Assembly (NCBI GenBank): GCA_963807925.1
Contig: CAWEDP010000002.1
Span: 2,356,001 to 2,420,000, forward strand
From: CAWEDP01 sp963807925
Lineage (GTDB): Bacteria > Acidobacteriota > Vicinamibacteria > Vicinamibacterales > CAVVIG01
DNA length: 64,000 nucleotides
Direction: 5' to 3'
Part shown: positions 9,351 through 19,082 of the stretch, piece after piece
How the letters are laid out: every line of letters begins with the position of its first letter
Numbering within the stretch: position 1 is the stretch's first letter
Notes under the pieces: generated by a model
Told to the model about the DNA's origin: nothing
The model's input: the letters and a program-made list of their open reading frames with translations, nothing else
The model's database searches: none
Position numbers and translations under genes: made by a program

Positions 9351-10505
9351 CTACGCGAGATCGAGAAACACCCACTTCTTGCCGCCGGCCAGCCCGGCGA
9401 GCTCCCGACCCGCAGCGCGGAACACGCCAGGCGCCGACGTGACGTGCTGGGTGCCGGCGTGCATGTCGCGAAACAGCCGCTGCAGGGTCCCGGCCCGCAG
9501 CGCGACGGTGCCCGCCGTCTTGTACACGAACAGCGCAACTTCGTGCGCCGACCAGGTGACGTTGGCCATGGCGAGCCGAATCAGCGTGTGCTGCCGGACC
9601 GACAACGGGTCGCCGCGATTGAGGGAGGTCGTCACGTCGGTCCAGGCTTCGCGAACGAGCGCGCGCGCGGACCGGTGGGTGGCCTCGGCCTTCGCGTACT
9701 GCTCGTGGAAGCTCTCGCTGTCGGCGAGCGATCCGGCGCGTCCGATCTTCGAGCGCGCGGCCGCGGCCATCTCATCGAGCAGCCGGCGGCCGATGCCGCA
9801 CCCCCAGCCGGAGTGGCAGATCGTCGCGAACCCGATGACGCCGATCCTGTAGAGGCTGCCGCCGCGCTTCGGCGTTTCGGTCAGGGCGAAGTGCGTGTAC
9901 GCCTCGGGCACCAACGACGAGTCGATGGTGTAGTCGATGCTTCCGGTGGCGCGCAGCCCGAGCACGTCCCAGTTGTCGATCAAGGTGGCTCGTTCGACCG
10001 GAAGCACGAAGATCCGCGGCTCTCCGCTGCCCTCGACGATCGCCAGTGTGTGGATGTGCGTGCCGTGCTTGATGCCGGACGCGAAGCTCCAGGATCCGCT
10101 GAGGAGATAGCCGCCGGCTCTCGGAACCGCCGTCCCCGGCCGCGTGCCCTGGCCGGCAATCACCGGCAGCCGGTCGCCCGAGAACAGCTCCTCGACGGCC
10201 GGATCAGCGAGGTAGGCCGCGCCCGTGCCGATCGCCAGCGCGGACGCCATCAACACCCAGCCGGCGGAGGGGTCGCCGTACGACAGGTTTTCGATCACCT
10301 CGAGCGAGGCCACCGGGTCGAGCTCCGCGCCTCCGCGCAGGGAGCGAGGGACCCAGATGCCGTAGAGCCCTTCGTGGTGCAGCGCCTCGACCACCGGTTC
10401 CGCCAGCCGGCCGTGCTCGTCGCCGTACGCCGCGTGCTCGTTCGCCAGATCCGCGACGAGCTTCGCGCGCGCCGGCAGATCCACCGGCGCCGTGTCCGCG
10501 ATCAT
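9351..10505 (-). CDS. Acyl-CoA dehydrogenase-like flavoprotein (group D monooxygenase-type)
   Basis: A 384-residue protein of the acyl-CoA dehydrogenase fold. N-terminal helices hold GLYGIWVPRSLRGGAELDP; the middle domain has YGDPSAGWVLMASA and a SGSWSFASGIKHGTH segment. The C-terminal domain ends with FRDMHAGTQHVTSAPGVF, the pattern of the type 2 C-terminal domain in flavin-dependent monooxygenases such as HsaA/DszC rather than the catalytic Glu of true acyl-CoA dehydrogenases. It therefore probably oxidises or hydroxylates a small molecule with reduced flavin. The ATG at 10505 lies two bases after the stop of the upstream secreted protein, so the two are co-translated. No flavin reductase is nearby. 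Confidence 0.82.
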   Translation of the reverse strand: MIADTAPVDLPARAKLVADLANEHAAYGDEHGRLAEPVVEALHHEGLYGIWVPRSLRGGAELDPVASLEVIENLSYGDPSAGWVLMASALAIGTGAAYLADPAVEELFSGDRLPVIAGQGTRPGTAVPRAGGYLLSGSWSFASGIKHGTHIHTLAIVEGSGEPRIFVLPVERATLIDNWDVLGLRATGSIDYTIDSSLVPEAYTHFALTETPKRGGSLYRIGVIGFATICHSGWGCGIGRRLLDEMAAAARSKIGRAGSLADSESFHEQYAKAEATHRSARALVREAWTDVTTSLNRGDPLSVRQHTLIRLAMANVTWSAHEVALFVYKTAGTVALRAGTLQRLFRDMHAGTQHVTSAPGVFRAAGRELAGLAGGKKWVFLDLA

Positions 10506-10507
10506 CG

Positions 10508-11587
10508 TCAGCGTTCGCCTTCGGCGGCGGTGGGAACTGCGCTCGTCGTCGCCTTGAGCCCTTTGCGCACGGCCTCCTCGTCGGCGCGTGCCGCGCTGAG
10601 GATGTTCTCCATCGCCCGGTTCCCCTCGTGGCAGGCATACTCCATGATCTTCTCGTCGTCGTTCATGGTGAGCGGCATGCCGAAGGTCCAAGGCCTGGTC
10701 CACGTCGAGGGGTCGTTCACCGTCACGCTCCAGGCGATCCGGTTCGGCGCCACACGTGTGAACCGCTCCACGAGCGCCATCGTGTCGGCGCTGCCGTTGC
10801 GATAGACGCTCTCCGGCCTGAAATTGGTCGTCTCGACGACCAGCGTGTTGCCGTCGAAGTGGCCGCGGGCGTCTCCCATGTAGCTGCGGAGCGTCGGGCT
10901 CACGTGCGGACGGCCGTCCAGCGGAATCACACGCGTTTCGTGGACCATCTCGTACCGGATCGCGACCCATCCGGGCCCCTGCACGATGTCGTACGAGTTG
11001 CCGTATATCGCAGGCATCATCGATCCCGGCAGGCCCCGCGTGATGCAGCGGTCGTACAGGCTCCGATCGGCGTACGAGTCCGCGCCGCCGTTCCGGTTTC
11101 CGCGGGCGGCGGCCCGCGCCGCGATCCGCTGCTGCGCCTGCGGCGTCATCGGCGGAATCTTCCCGTCGCTCGGATCGGTCACCAGCCACGGGCGGCTGCC
11201 CTTGCCGACCTCGAACTGGTCTTGCCACCAGAGCGGGCCGCCGAGGTTTCCGGCCGGATCTCCGCCGGCCAGCGTGATGCTGAGCAGCGCGCGGTCCTGG
11301 CGCTCCTGCAGGATGTCCTTCAATTCGTCGCCGCTGACGTCCTCGATCTTGCGGCCGGCGAACTCGTCCGGACGCTCGAACGGCGTGCCCTGTTCATACT
11401 TGTTCGTGTAGTTCCCCTGCAGATCGGGATCGCCCCAGGGCGTCTTCGGCGGGGCGTAGGGCCTGGCCGCGGCTCTTGGCGCCGACGCGCCGGCCTTGGT
11501 GGAACCTGGCGTCTGCGCCGCGGCCGGAAGGGCCGCCATGCTCGCCGCGGCTACGAGTCCAACCGATGCGAGAGCTCGACCGGTCAT
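10508..11587 (-). CDS. Secreted protein of the WGDPDLQG family, unknown function
   Basis: A 359-residue exported protein: a Sec signal peptide (about 1-25, ending AAAQ) is followed by a Pro/Ala-rich segment and the motif TPWGDPDLQGNY. Further segments are NGGADSYADRSLYDRCITRGLPGSM, YEMVHETRVIPLDGR and GHFDGNTLVVETTNF. I know this set of motifs from abundant, uncharacterised secreted proteins of Acidobacteriota and related phyla. Its start overlaps the stop of the upstream gene (ATGA) and its own stop is two bases before the flavoprotein ATG. Function unknown. Confidence 0.8.
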   Translation of the reverse strand: MTGRALASVGLVAAASMAALPAAAQTPGSTKAGASAPRAAARPYAPPKTPWGDPDLQGNYTNKYEQGTPFERPDEFAGRKIEDVSGDELKDILQERQDRALLSITLAGGDPAGNLGGPLWWQDQFEVGKGSRPWLVTDPSDGKIPPMTPQAQQRIAARAAARGNRNGGADSYADRSLYDRCITRGLPGSMMPAIYGNSYDIVQGPGWVAIRYEMVHETRVIPLDGRPHVSPTLRSYMGDARGHFDGNTLVVETTNFRPESVYRNGSADTMALVERFTRVAPNRIAWSVTVNDPSTWTRPWTFGMPLTMNDDEKIMEYACHEGNRAMENILSAARADEEAVRKGLKATTSAVPTAAEGER

Positions 11588-12069
11588 TTCGATTCTCCTC
11601 TTCTGTACGTCAGCTTCTGGGTCGCACGTCCCATGGACCGATCGATGGTCAGCGTGTCACCACTCGCGGTATAGACGTCCTTCACGTCGACCGACATCGG
11701 GCCCGTCGGCCCGGTCATCGATCGGCGCGTCGTCACGACGAGCGCGTCGCCCTGCCACTGCGCGGTCGCCTTAGTCTCCCAGCCGAGCGGGCCGGGCACG
11801 TCGTTCGCCGTGCCGTCCAGTTTGAAGACCGAGGTCTGAATCGCCTGTCCGGAACCGGTGTCCGCGTCGACGATGACCGCGTCCCTAGACACCCTGACGA
11901 CGAGCATGGTCGCAATCGGGATGCCCGCGATGCCGCCGCGGCCACGCCCCGCGGGAGCGCCGCTGCGGTCGATGGTCCATCGGCCGGCGAGGCTCGGATT
12001 CGGCTGCGCGAGGAGGTGCACGCCCAACGCCAGGGCGAGCGCGACCGAGAACCCTCCAACCCGCTTCAT
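11584..12069 (-). CDS. Small secreted protein, unknown function
   Basis: A 161-residue protein with an N-terminal signal peptide (MKRVGGFSVALALALGVHLLAQ) followed by SLAGRWTIDRSG and a beta-rich region (TMLVVRVSRDAVIVDAD, ALVVTTRRSMTG, DTLTIDRSMG). The composition resembles small periplasmic lipocalin-like or beta-sandwich proteins often found next to the WGDPDLQG family, but I cannot assign a named family. The ATG at 12069 is preferred over an upstream GTG at 12087. It overlaps the next gene by four bases. The three genes 12069-9351 form one operon. Confidence 0.72.
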   Translation of the reverse strand: MKRVGGFSVALALALGVHLLAQPNPSLAGRWTIDRSGAPAGRGRGGIAGIPIATMLVVRVSRDAVIVDADTGSGQAIQTSVFKLDGTANDVPGPLGWETKATAQWQGDALVVTTRRSMTGPTGPMSVDVKDVYTASGDTLTIDRSMGRATQKLTYRRGESK

Positions 12070-12077
12070 GAATCGAA

Positions 12078-12086
12078 ACCGTAGCA
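12078..12086 (-). promoter_or_regulatory. Extended -10 (TGCTACGGT) for the secreted-protein/flavoprotein operon
   Basis: On the minus strand TGC-TACGGT is an extended -10-like element ending eight bases before the ATG at 12069. No Shine-Dalgarno site follows it. It is divergent from the TAAAAT element of rimO. Confidence 0.35.
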
Positions 12087-12102
12087 CAGTTGCGGAACGC
12101 GG

Positions 12103-12108
12103 TAAAAT
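12103..12108 (+). promoter_or_regulatory. -10 hexamer TAAAAT of rimO
   Basis: TAAAAT lies 14 bases upstream of the rimO ATG, which predicts a leader of only about 8 bases. No good -35 was found. It faces the divergent element of the secreted-protein operon. Confidence 0.4.
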
Positions 12109-12122
12109 TGTGAGTTCGCGAC

Positions 12123-13490
12123 ATGAAGATAGGGCTCGTCTCGCTCGGTTGTCCCAAGAACCTCGTTGATTCCGAGGTGATGCTCGGTCTGGCGCAGGAC
12201 GCCGGGCACCAGCTCACGAGCGATCCGTCCGCCGCCGACGTCCTGGTCGTGAACACGTGCGCGTTCATCGACAGAGCGAAGCAGGAGTCGATCGACGCCA
12301 TTCTGGAGATGGCGGCGCTCAAGCGCGGCGCGCCCGGGCGGCGGCTGGTCGTCACCGGATGCCTGGCGGAGCGGTATCGCGACCAGCTCCGGGCGGAAAT
12401 CCCGGAAATCGACGTGGTCTTGGGGACGGGCGAGGTTCCGGGCATTGTCGGTGCGATTGGCGGGGCAGCTTCCCGCGGCGGCAGCGCGCCGCTGTCCTTC
12501 TACAAGGGCGCCGCCACGGTCCCGCGGCCGACCTACCTCTACGACGCCGACACGCCCCGGCTGCTCGCGACGCCCCGGCACTATGCCTACCTCAAGGTTG
12601 CCGAGGGGTGCGACTACTCGTGCGCGTTCTGCATCATCCCGACGCTTCGGGGGGCGTATCGCAGTCGTCCGGCCGAATCGATCGTCCGCGAAGCGCATCG
12701 TCTGGCGGAGCGCGGCGTCAAGGAGCTGTTGCTGATTTCGCAGGACACGACCTTCTACGGGGTCGACCGCCGCGAGCGCGGCGCACTCGCCCGGTTGCTG
12801 CGCGAGCTGAACGGGATCGACGGACTCGAGTGGATCCGGCTCCTCTACCTCTATCCGACGACGATCGACGACGCCACGCTGGACGCCATGGCGGACTGTC
12901 ACAAGGTCTGCAAGTACGTCGACCTGCCGCTGCAGCATGCATCCAATCCGGTATTGAAACGCATGAAGCGGCCCGGCACCCGCCAGACCTACGATGCGCT
13001 CCTCAGCCGCATCCGGGGGCGCGTGCCCGGCGTCGCGCTCCGCACGACGTTCATTGTCGGGTTTCCCGGCGAAACATCCGCCGACGTCGACCAGCTGGCG
13101 AGCTTCGTGGACGACCACCGGTTCGATCACGTGGGCGTGTTCACCTACTCGCACGAGGACGGGACGTCGGCGTTCGCGCTCGCCGACGACGTGCCGGCGC
13201 CCACCAAGCGGGCGCGGCGGGGACGCATCATGACGCGGCAGAAACAGCTCGTCAGGCGTCGGAACCGGGACCGGCTCGGCGAACGGATCCGCGTGCTCGT
13301 CGACGGCCCCGCGAGCGAGCACGAGCTCGTCCTGAAAGGCCGGACCCACGCGCAGGCGCCCGACATCGACGGATCCGTGTTCCTGACCGACTGCGATCCG
13401 TCGGCCTGGCGCCCGGGCGCTTTCGTCGACGTCGAGGTCGTCGGGGCGCGCGATTACGACCTCGTCGGGCGGCCGGTGAACGTTCCCTAA
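12123..13490 (+). CDS. rimO: Ribosomal protein S12 methylthiotransferase RimO
   Basis: A 455-residue radical-SAM methylthiotransferase that adds a methylthio group to a conserved aspartate of ribosomal protein S12. The N-terminal UPF0004 domain has the three auxiliary cluster cysteines Cys10 (LGCPKN), Cys46 (NTC) and Cys80 (TGC). The radical-SAM cluster CxxxCxxC is Cys163, Cys167 and Cys170, and a TRAM-like domain closes the protein. LGCPKNLVDSEVM favours RimO over the tRNA-modifying MiaB. ATG 12123 matches the family start. It is followed by the rimP promoter and may be a separate transcription unit from the rimP operon. Confidence 0.95.
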   Translation: MKIGLVSLGCPKNLVDSEVMLGLAQDAGHQLTSDPSAADVLVVNTCAFIDRAKQESIDAILEMAALKRGAPGRRLVVTGCLAERYRDQLRAEIPEIDVVLGTGEVPGIVGAIGGAASRGGSAPLSFYKGAATVPRPTYLYDADTPRLLATPRHYAYLKVAEGCDYSCAFCIIPTLRGAYRSRPAESIVREAHRLAERGVKELLLISQDTTFYGVDRRERGALARLLRELNGIDGLEWIRLLYLYPTTIDDATLDAMADCHKVCKYVDLPLQHASNPVLKRMKRPGTRQTYDALLSRIRGRVPGVALRTTFIVGFPGETSADVDQLASFVDDHRFDHVGVFTYSHEDGTSAFALADDVPAPTKRARRGRIMTRQKQLVRRRNRDRLGERIRVLVDGPASEHELVLKGRTHAQAPDIDGSVFLTDCDPSAWRPGAFVDVEVVGARDYDLVGRPVNVP

Positions 13491-13500
13491 CTGGTGCCTG

Positions 13501-13509
13501 TGATATACT
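13501..13509 (+). promoter_or_regulatory. Extended -10 promoter of the rimP-nusA-infB operon
   Basis: TGATATACT is a TGN extended -10 element with the hexamer TATACT, just after the rimO stop. A start near 13516 would give a leader that immediately contains the hairpin and T-run at 13540-13562. The -35 region is poor, as is common with extended -10 promoters. Confidence 0.6.
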
Positions 13510-13539
13510 TAATGATTCCAACGCTGGCTGTTTCACCAG

Positions 13540-13562
13540 AGTGGGCAGTTGCCCACTTTTTT
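13540..13562 (+). terminator. Hairpin plus T-run in the rimP leader (attenuator candidate)
   Basis: GTGGGCA (13541-13547) and TGCCCAC (13550-13556) form a 7-bp arm pair, followed directly by six T (13557-13562). It lies downstream of the extended -10 at 13501 and upstream of rimP, so it would terminate transcripts from that promoter as well as read-through from rimO. A rimP-leader terminator is described for gammaproteobacteria; here it may act as an attenuator of the operon, or simply end rimO. CTGG/CCAG just upstream (13523-13538) could form an alternative stem. Confidence 0.7.
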
Positions 13563-13609
13563 AGTTTTGGGGGGCCTGGAATCTGGAGTCGGTCGACATC
13601 GTCGAGCGC

Positions 13610-14068
13610 GTGCGGAGGCTGGCGGAGCGCGTCGCCGGCTCCTGCGGACTGAACATCTTCGACGTGCAGTTCCGGCGCGAGGCGGGCGGCATGGTGCTGC
13701 GGGTCCGGGTGGATCGGCCCGGGCCGGCGGCCACCGCCGAGCAAAGCGTCAGCGTCGAGGATTGCGCGCGCGTCAGCCGCGACCTCAGCGCGCTGCTCGA
13801 CGTGGAGGATGTCGTGCCGATCGCCTACACACTTGAAGTCTCGTCGCCCGGGCTCGATCGGCCGCTGCGCGGTCAGGACGACTTCCGCCGATTCGCGGGA
13901 CGGCGCGCGAAGGTCGTGATGCGCGAGCCGGTCGACGGCCAGACGTTCTTCAAGGGCATCCTGGGCGGCGTCGAGGGGCCCGACCTCGTCATCGACGGAG
14001 ACGATGGCCGCCGCCACCGGGTGCCGGTGGCAATCGTGACACGCGCGAACCTGGAAGTGGAATTCTAG
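13610..14068 (+). CDS. rimP: Ribosome maturation factor RimP
   Basis: RimP helps assemble the 30S subunit. The protein has CGLNIFDVQFRREAGGMVLRV near the N-terminus, then SVSVEDCARVSRDLSALLD, LEVSSPGLDRPL and a C-terminal Sm-like barrel. From GTG 13610 it is 152 residues. The GTG has no ribosome site and shortens the first helix; an in-frame CTG at 13583, eight bases after GGGGGG (13569-13574), would add nine residues (161 total) that fit the helix. An in-frame TAG at 13562 limits any further extension. The stop is two bases before nusA, in the standard rimP-nusA-infB order. Confidence 0.9.
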   Translation: MRRLAERVAGSCGLNIFDVQFRREAGGMVLRVRVDRPGPAATAEQSVSVEDCARVSRDLSALLDVEDVVPIAYTLEVSSPGLDRPLRGQDDFRRFAGRRAKVVMREPVDGQTFFKGILGGVEGPDLVIDGDDGRRHRVPVAIVTRANLEVEF

Positions 14069-14070
14069 AG

Positions 14071-15438
<1,368 letters not shown>

Positions 15439-15518
15439 CGAGTTAGAGGTCTTCCTGCGGGCGGCGCGAGCCGCCGTGCGGGGAACGGAATCGAGTTCCT
15501 GCATCTCCGAGGTTCACG

Positions 15519-18302
15519 TTGGCAACAGTCCGGATTTACAAGGTCGCAGAGCTGCTCGGCACCACGAGCCAGGAAGTGACCGCGCTGCTCAAGCGCGATC
15601 ACGGGATCGACGTGAAGAGCGCCTCGAGCACCATCGAAGAAGTCGTGGCGCGCCAGTTCGTCGAACGCCTGGCGCGGCAGCGCAACATCGCGCTGCCCTC
15701 GGGCGACATGTTCGCCGAAACGCCGGTCGCCAGGGGCCGGAGGGGCGCGCCCTCGAAGAAGGCTCCGGAGCCGCCCAAACCGGTGGCACCCGCGCTGCCG
15801 CCGCCCCGGCTGGTCAAGACGGTGAAGCCTGCGCCTGTGCCGGCCGCCGAAGCGGCGCCCGAGCCGACGTCGGCTCCCGAGCCCGAGATCGTGCAGGCGG
15901 CCGGATCGGCACCCGTCGAGGAAGCCGCCGTCGAGCCGGCGCCGGCCCCGGCGATGGAGCCCCCGACGGCGGACGTGCGCGTCGACACGCCGTCGGAGGC
16001 AGCGGCCGACCAGTCGCCGCCGCAGGTCGTCCCGACACCCGCCGCAGCGGCGCCGCCGCCCACGCTGCGCCCGCCGACAGGACGGGTCGTCCCCCCGACG
16101 CTGCGTCTGCGGATTGAGGAGCAGCCGCCGCCGACGCGGGCCGTCGCCCTGCCGACCGCCACGCCGGCGCGAGCGGTGCCCAGACCGGTGCCTCCGAGAG
16201 TGGAGCGCCCGGCGATCCCGTCAAGCGCACGAGCGGCCGCCGGGGCGGCAGGACAGGCCGGGAGCGCCGCGTCGCGCCCGCCGGCACCCGCCATCGCGCG
16301 GCCCGCGCCGCGACCGGGGGCCTATCCGTCCAGCCGGCCGCCCGTTCCGCCCGGAGGTCCGCGCCCGCTGCCTTCGCAGCCCGTGCGGACGCAGATGCCC
16401 GCGGCACCGCCGCGGCCCGGTCAGTATCCGCAACGCCCGGGCATGATGAGGCCGGCGTACCGTCCTTCTTCGCCGCGTCCCTCCGGTCCGCGCCGCGACG
16501 TGCCGCGCCCGGTGGTGCAGGCGCCGGCCGAGCCGCCGCCGGTCACGCGCAGCATCACGCTGGCCGAGGGCATGACGGTGAAGGATCTCGCCGACAAGCT
16601 CGACGTGCGCGTCAAGGACGTGCTGGCCAAGCTGCTGATGAAGCGGCTGATGATGACCATCAACTCCACGCTCGACACCGAAACCGCGACGCTCATCGCG
16701 CGCGAGTTCGGCGCCGACGTGCAGATGCGCAGTTTCGAAGAGGAGCTGCTGCAGGAGAACGGCGACCAGTCGCACCCGGAAGACGTCGTGACGCGGGCGC
16801 CGGTCGTGACGGTGATGGGACACGTCGACCACGGCAAGACGAGCCTGCTCGACGCGATCCGCGAGACCCGCGTCGCCGAGCGCGAAGCCGGCGGCATCAC
16901 GCAGCACATCGGCGCGTACCACGTCACGATCAACGGCCGCAACATCGTGTTTCTCGATACGCCGGGTCATGAGGCCTTCACGCTGATGCGCGCCCGCGGC
17001 GCCAAGGTGACCGACCTCGTCATCCTCGTCGTGGCGGCCGACGACGGCGTGATGCCGCAGACGCGGGAAGCGATCGATCACGCGCGGGCGGCGAACGTGC
17101 CGCTGGTCGTCGCCATCAACAAGATCGACAAGGCGAACGCGAGTCCCGAGCGGGTGAAGCGGGAGCTGACCGAGCTCGATCTGATGCCGGAGGAATGGGG
17201 CGGCAAGACCGTCACGGTGGAAGTGTCGGCCAAGAAGAAGCAGAACATCGACCTGCTCCTGGAGATGGTCCTGCTCGTGACCGACATCGGCGAGCTGAAG
17301 GCCAACCCGAAGCGTCACGCGTCGGGGACGGTGCTCGAAGCCAAGCTCGACAAGGGCCGCGGGCCGGTGGCGACCGTGCTCGTCCAGGACGGCACCCTCC
17401 ACGTCGGCGACACCTTCATCGCCGGCCCGATTGTCGGGCGCGTCCGCGCGCTCATCGACGATCGCGGCCGCTCGGCCAAGGCCGCCGGGCCGTCGATGCC
17501 GGTGGAGGTGCTCGGGCTGACGGGGTTGCCGCAGCCCGGCGATCTCTTCCAGGTGGCCGAGGCCGCCAAGGCCCGGCAGATCGCCACCTTCCGCGAGGAG
17601 CAGGCGAAATCGCGCGCGCTCGGATCCAAGGGCGGCCGCCTCACGCTGGAATCGCTGCAGGCGCAGATTGCCGAAGGCGGCATGAAGGAGCTGCCGATCA
17701 TCATCAAGGCCGACGTCCAGGGGTCGGCCGAAGTGCTGGCCGACACGCTGACGAAGCTGTCGGACGACCGGGTCAAGATTCGGATCATCCACTCCGGGGT
17801 CGGCGCGGTGAACGAATCGGACGTCCTGCTCGCGTCCGCGTCCAACGCGATCGTCATCGCGTTCAACGTGCGTCCCGATCGCAATGCGGAGGACATCGCG
17901 GCGCGCGAGCGGGTCGACATCCGCCAGCATTCGGTCATCTACAACGTCACCGACGAGATGAAGAAGGCGATGACGGGCCTCCTCGAGCCGACGTTCAAGG
18001 AGGTGCGCCTCGGGCTGGCGGAGGTGCGGAACACGTTCAAGGTGCCGAAGTTCGGCACCATCGCGGGCTGCATGGTCACCGAGGGCCGGATTACCCGGTC
18101 GGGCGACGCCCAGGCGCGGCTCATCCGCGACCACATCGTCGCCTACGCCGGCAAGATCGGCTCGCTGCGGCGGTTCAAGGACGACGTCAGCGAGGTGAAG
18201 GCTGGATTCGAGTGCGGCATCGGCTTCGAACGGTTCAACGACATCAAGGTCGGAGACCTCATCGAGGTGTTCGCCACCGAGCGCGTGGCGATTACCGCAT
18301 GA
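15519..18302 (+). CDS. infB: Translation initiation factor IF-2
   Basis: A 927-residue GTPase that delivers fMet-tRNA to the 30S subunit. The first IF2-N domain (about 1-50) is followed by a long Pro/Ala/Arg-rich disordered linker (about 82-342), a second IF2-N domain (about 345-395), and the G domain with GHVDHGKT at about 434-441, then DTPGHE and NKID. Domains II-IV follow. Translation starts at TTG 15519 with GAGG a few bases upstream. The linker makes the protein long but is within the family range. It lies 80 bases after nusA. Confidence 0.96.
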   Translation: MATVRIYKVAELLGTTSQEVTALLKRDHGIDVKSASSTIEEVVARQFVERLARQRNIALPSGDMFAETPVARGRRGAPSKKAPEPPKPVAPALPPPRLVKTVKPAPVPAAEAAPEPTSAPEPEIVQAAGSAPVEEAAVEPAPAPAMEPPTADVRVDTPSEAAADQSPPQVVPTPAAAAPPPTLRPPTGRVVPPTLRLRIEEQPPPTRAVALPTATPARAVPRPVPPRVERPAIPSSARAAAGAAGQAGSAASRPPAPAIARPAPRPGAYPSSRPPVPPGGPRPLPSQPVRTQMPAAPPRPGQYPQRPGMMRPAYRPSSPRPSGPRRDVPRPVVQAPAEPPPVTRSITLAEGMTVKDLADKLDVRVKDVLAKLLMKRLMMTINSTLDTETATLIAREFGADVQMRSFEEELLQENGDQSHPEDVVTRAPVVTVMGHVDHGKTSLLDAIRETRVAEREAGGITQHIGAYHVTINGRNIVFLDTPGHEAFTLMRARGAKVTDLVILVVAADDGVMPQTREAIDHARAANVPLVVAINKIDKANASPERVKRELTELDLMPEEWGGKTVTVEVSAKKKQNIDLLLEMVLLVTDIGELKANPKRHASGTVLEAKLDKGRGPVATVLVQDGTLHVGDTFIAGPIVGRVRALIDDRGRSAKAAGPSMPVEVLGLTGLPQPGDLFQVAEAAKARQIATFREEQAKSRALGSKGGRLTLESLQAQIAEGGMKELPIIIKADVQGSAEVLADTLTKLSDDRVKIRIIHSGVGAVNESDVLLASASNAIVIAFNVRPDRNAEDIAARERVDIRQHSVIYNVTDEMKKAMTGLLEPTFKEVRLGLAEVRNTFKVPKFGTIAGCMVTEGRITRSGDAQARLIRDHIVAYAGKIGSLRRFKDDVSEVKAGFECGIGFERFNDIKVGDLIEVFATERVAITA

Positions 18303-18356
18303 GGGACCAGGGACAGACGGCGAGATGAGGGTCCCGCCGTCTGCGAAGCGCGACCG

Positions 18357-18638
18357 ATGGTTGTGGGCCTCCTGACGCTCGAGCTGCACGTCGGCGGCAG
18401 CCATTCGCTCAAGGAAAAGCGGATGGTGCTGCGACGGCTGAAGGATCGGCTCAGGAAGTTCAACGTCGCCGTCTCGGAAGTCGATCACCACGATCTCTGG
18501 CAGCGGGCGGCGCTCGCGCTCGTCACGGTGGGCACCGATCAGGCGTACGCGGACCGCGAGCTGGCGGCGGCCGCCGCCGAAATCGATCGCGTCGAGCCGG
18601 GCCTCGTGACGCGGGCAGAGATCGAGTTTCTGACGTAG
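18357..18638 (+). CDS. DUF503 family protein (YlxP-like)
   Basis: A 93-residue protein. The N-terminal VGLLTLELHVGGSHSLKEKRMVLRRLKDRLRKFNVAVSEVD is the full DUF503 signature. These proteins lie between infB and rbfA in many genomes, exactly as here. The biochemical role is not established; context suggests ribosome or RNA processing. Confidence 0.85.
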   Translation: MVVGLLTLELHVGGSHSLKEKRMVLRRLKDRLRKFNVAVSEVDHHDLWQRAALALVTVGTDQAYADRELAAAAAEIDRVEPGLVTRAEIEFLT

Positions 18639-18701
18639 TGGGCGGCGGGCGACGGTCGGGTTCGATCCTCCATTGGCGACGAGGCGCAGGCCGGCGATCA
18701 G

Positions 18702-19082
18702 ATGTCAGGACACTCTCGTGCGGATCGCGTCGCCGACCAGCTCCGAGCGGAGATCGCGCAGCTGCTCGGCCGGGAGGTGCACGATCCGGGCGTCGGATTC
18801 GTGACGCTGACGCGCGTGCACCTCAGCCCGGATCTCCAGGCGGCGCGCGTCTACTACACCTCGCTCGGCGACGACGCGTCCCGCCGGGCGACGGCGCGCG
18901 CGCTCGAGCGCACGGCGCCCTTTCTCCGTCGCCGGCTCGGGGCGCGCCTCAGGCTGAGGCGCGTGCCGGAGCTGCGATTCGTGTACGACGATTCGATTGC
19001 CGGTCAGGATAGGATCGAGCAGGTGCTGAAGGAACTCCATTCCGACCGGACCCACGACCACGATGACGGTGACACCGAGTAG
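18702..19082 (+). CDS. rbfA: Ribosome-binding factor A
   Basis: A 126-residue KH-fold protein that binds the 30S subunit during late 16S rRNA maturation. SRADRVADQLRAEIAQLLGREVHDP and FVTLTRVHLSPDLQAARVYYT are family hallmarks, as is LRFVYDDSI near the end. The acidic/His-rich C-terminal tail overlaps the start of nrnA by 20 bases, implying coupled translation. Confidence 0.93.
   Translation: MSGHSRADRVADQLRAEIAQLLGREVHDPGVGFVTLTRVHLSPDLQAARVYYTSLGDDASRRATARALERTAPFLRRRLGARLRLRRVPELRFVYDDSIAGQDRIEQVLKELHSDRTHDHDDGDTE

Noticed and set aside
16221..18491. A 756-codon frame antisense to infB
   Set aside because: Shadow of the infB codon pattern; composition (His/Asp/Arg/Val) is typical of antisense translation.
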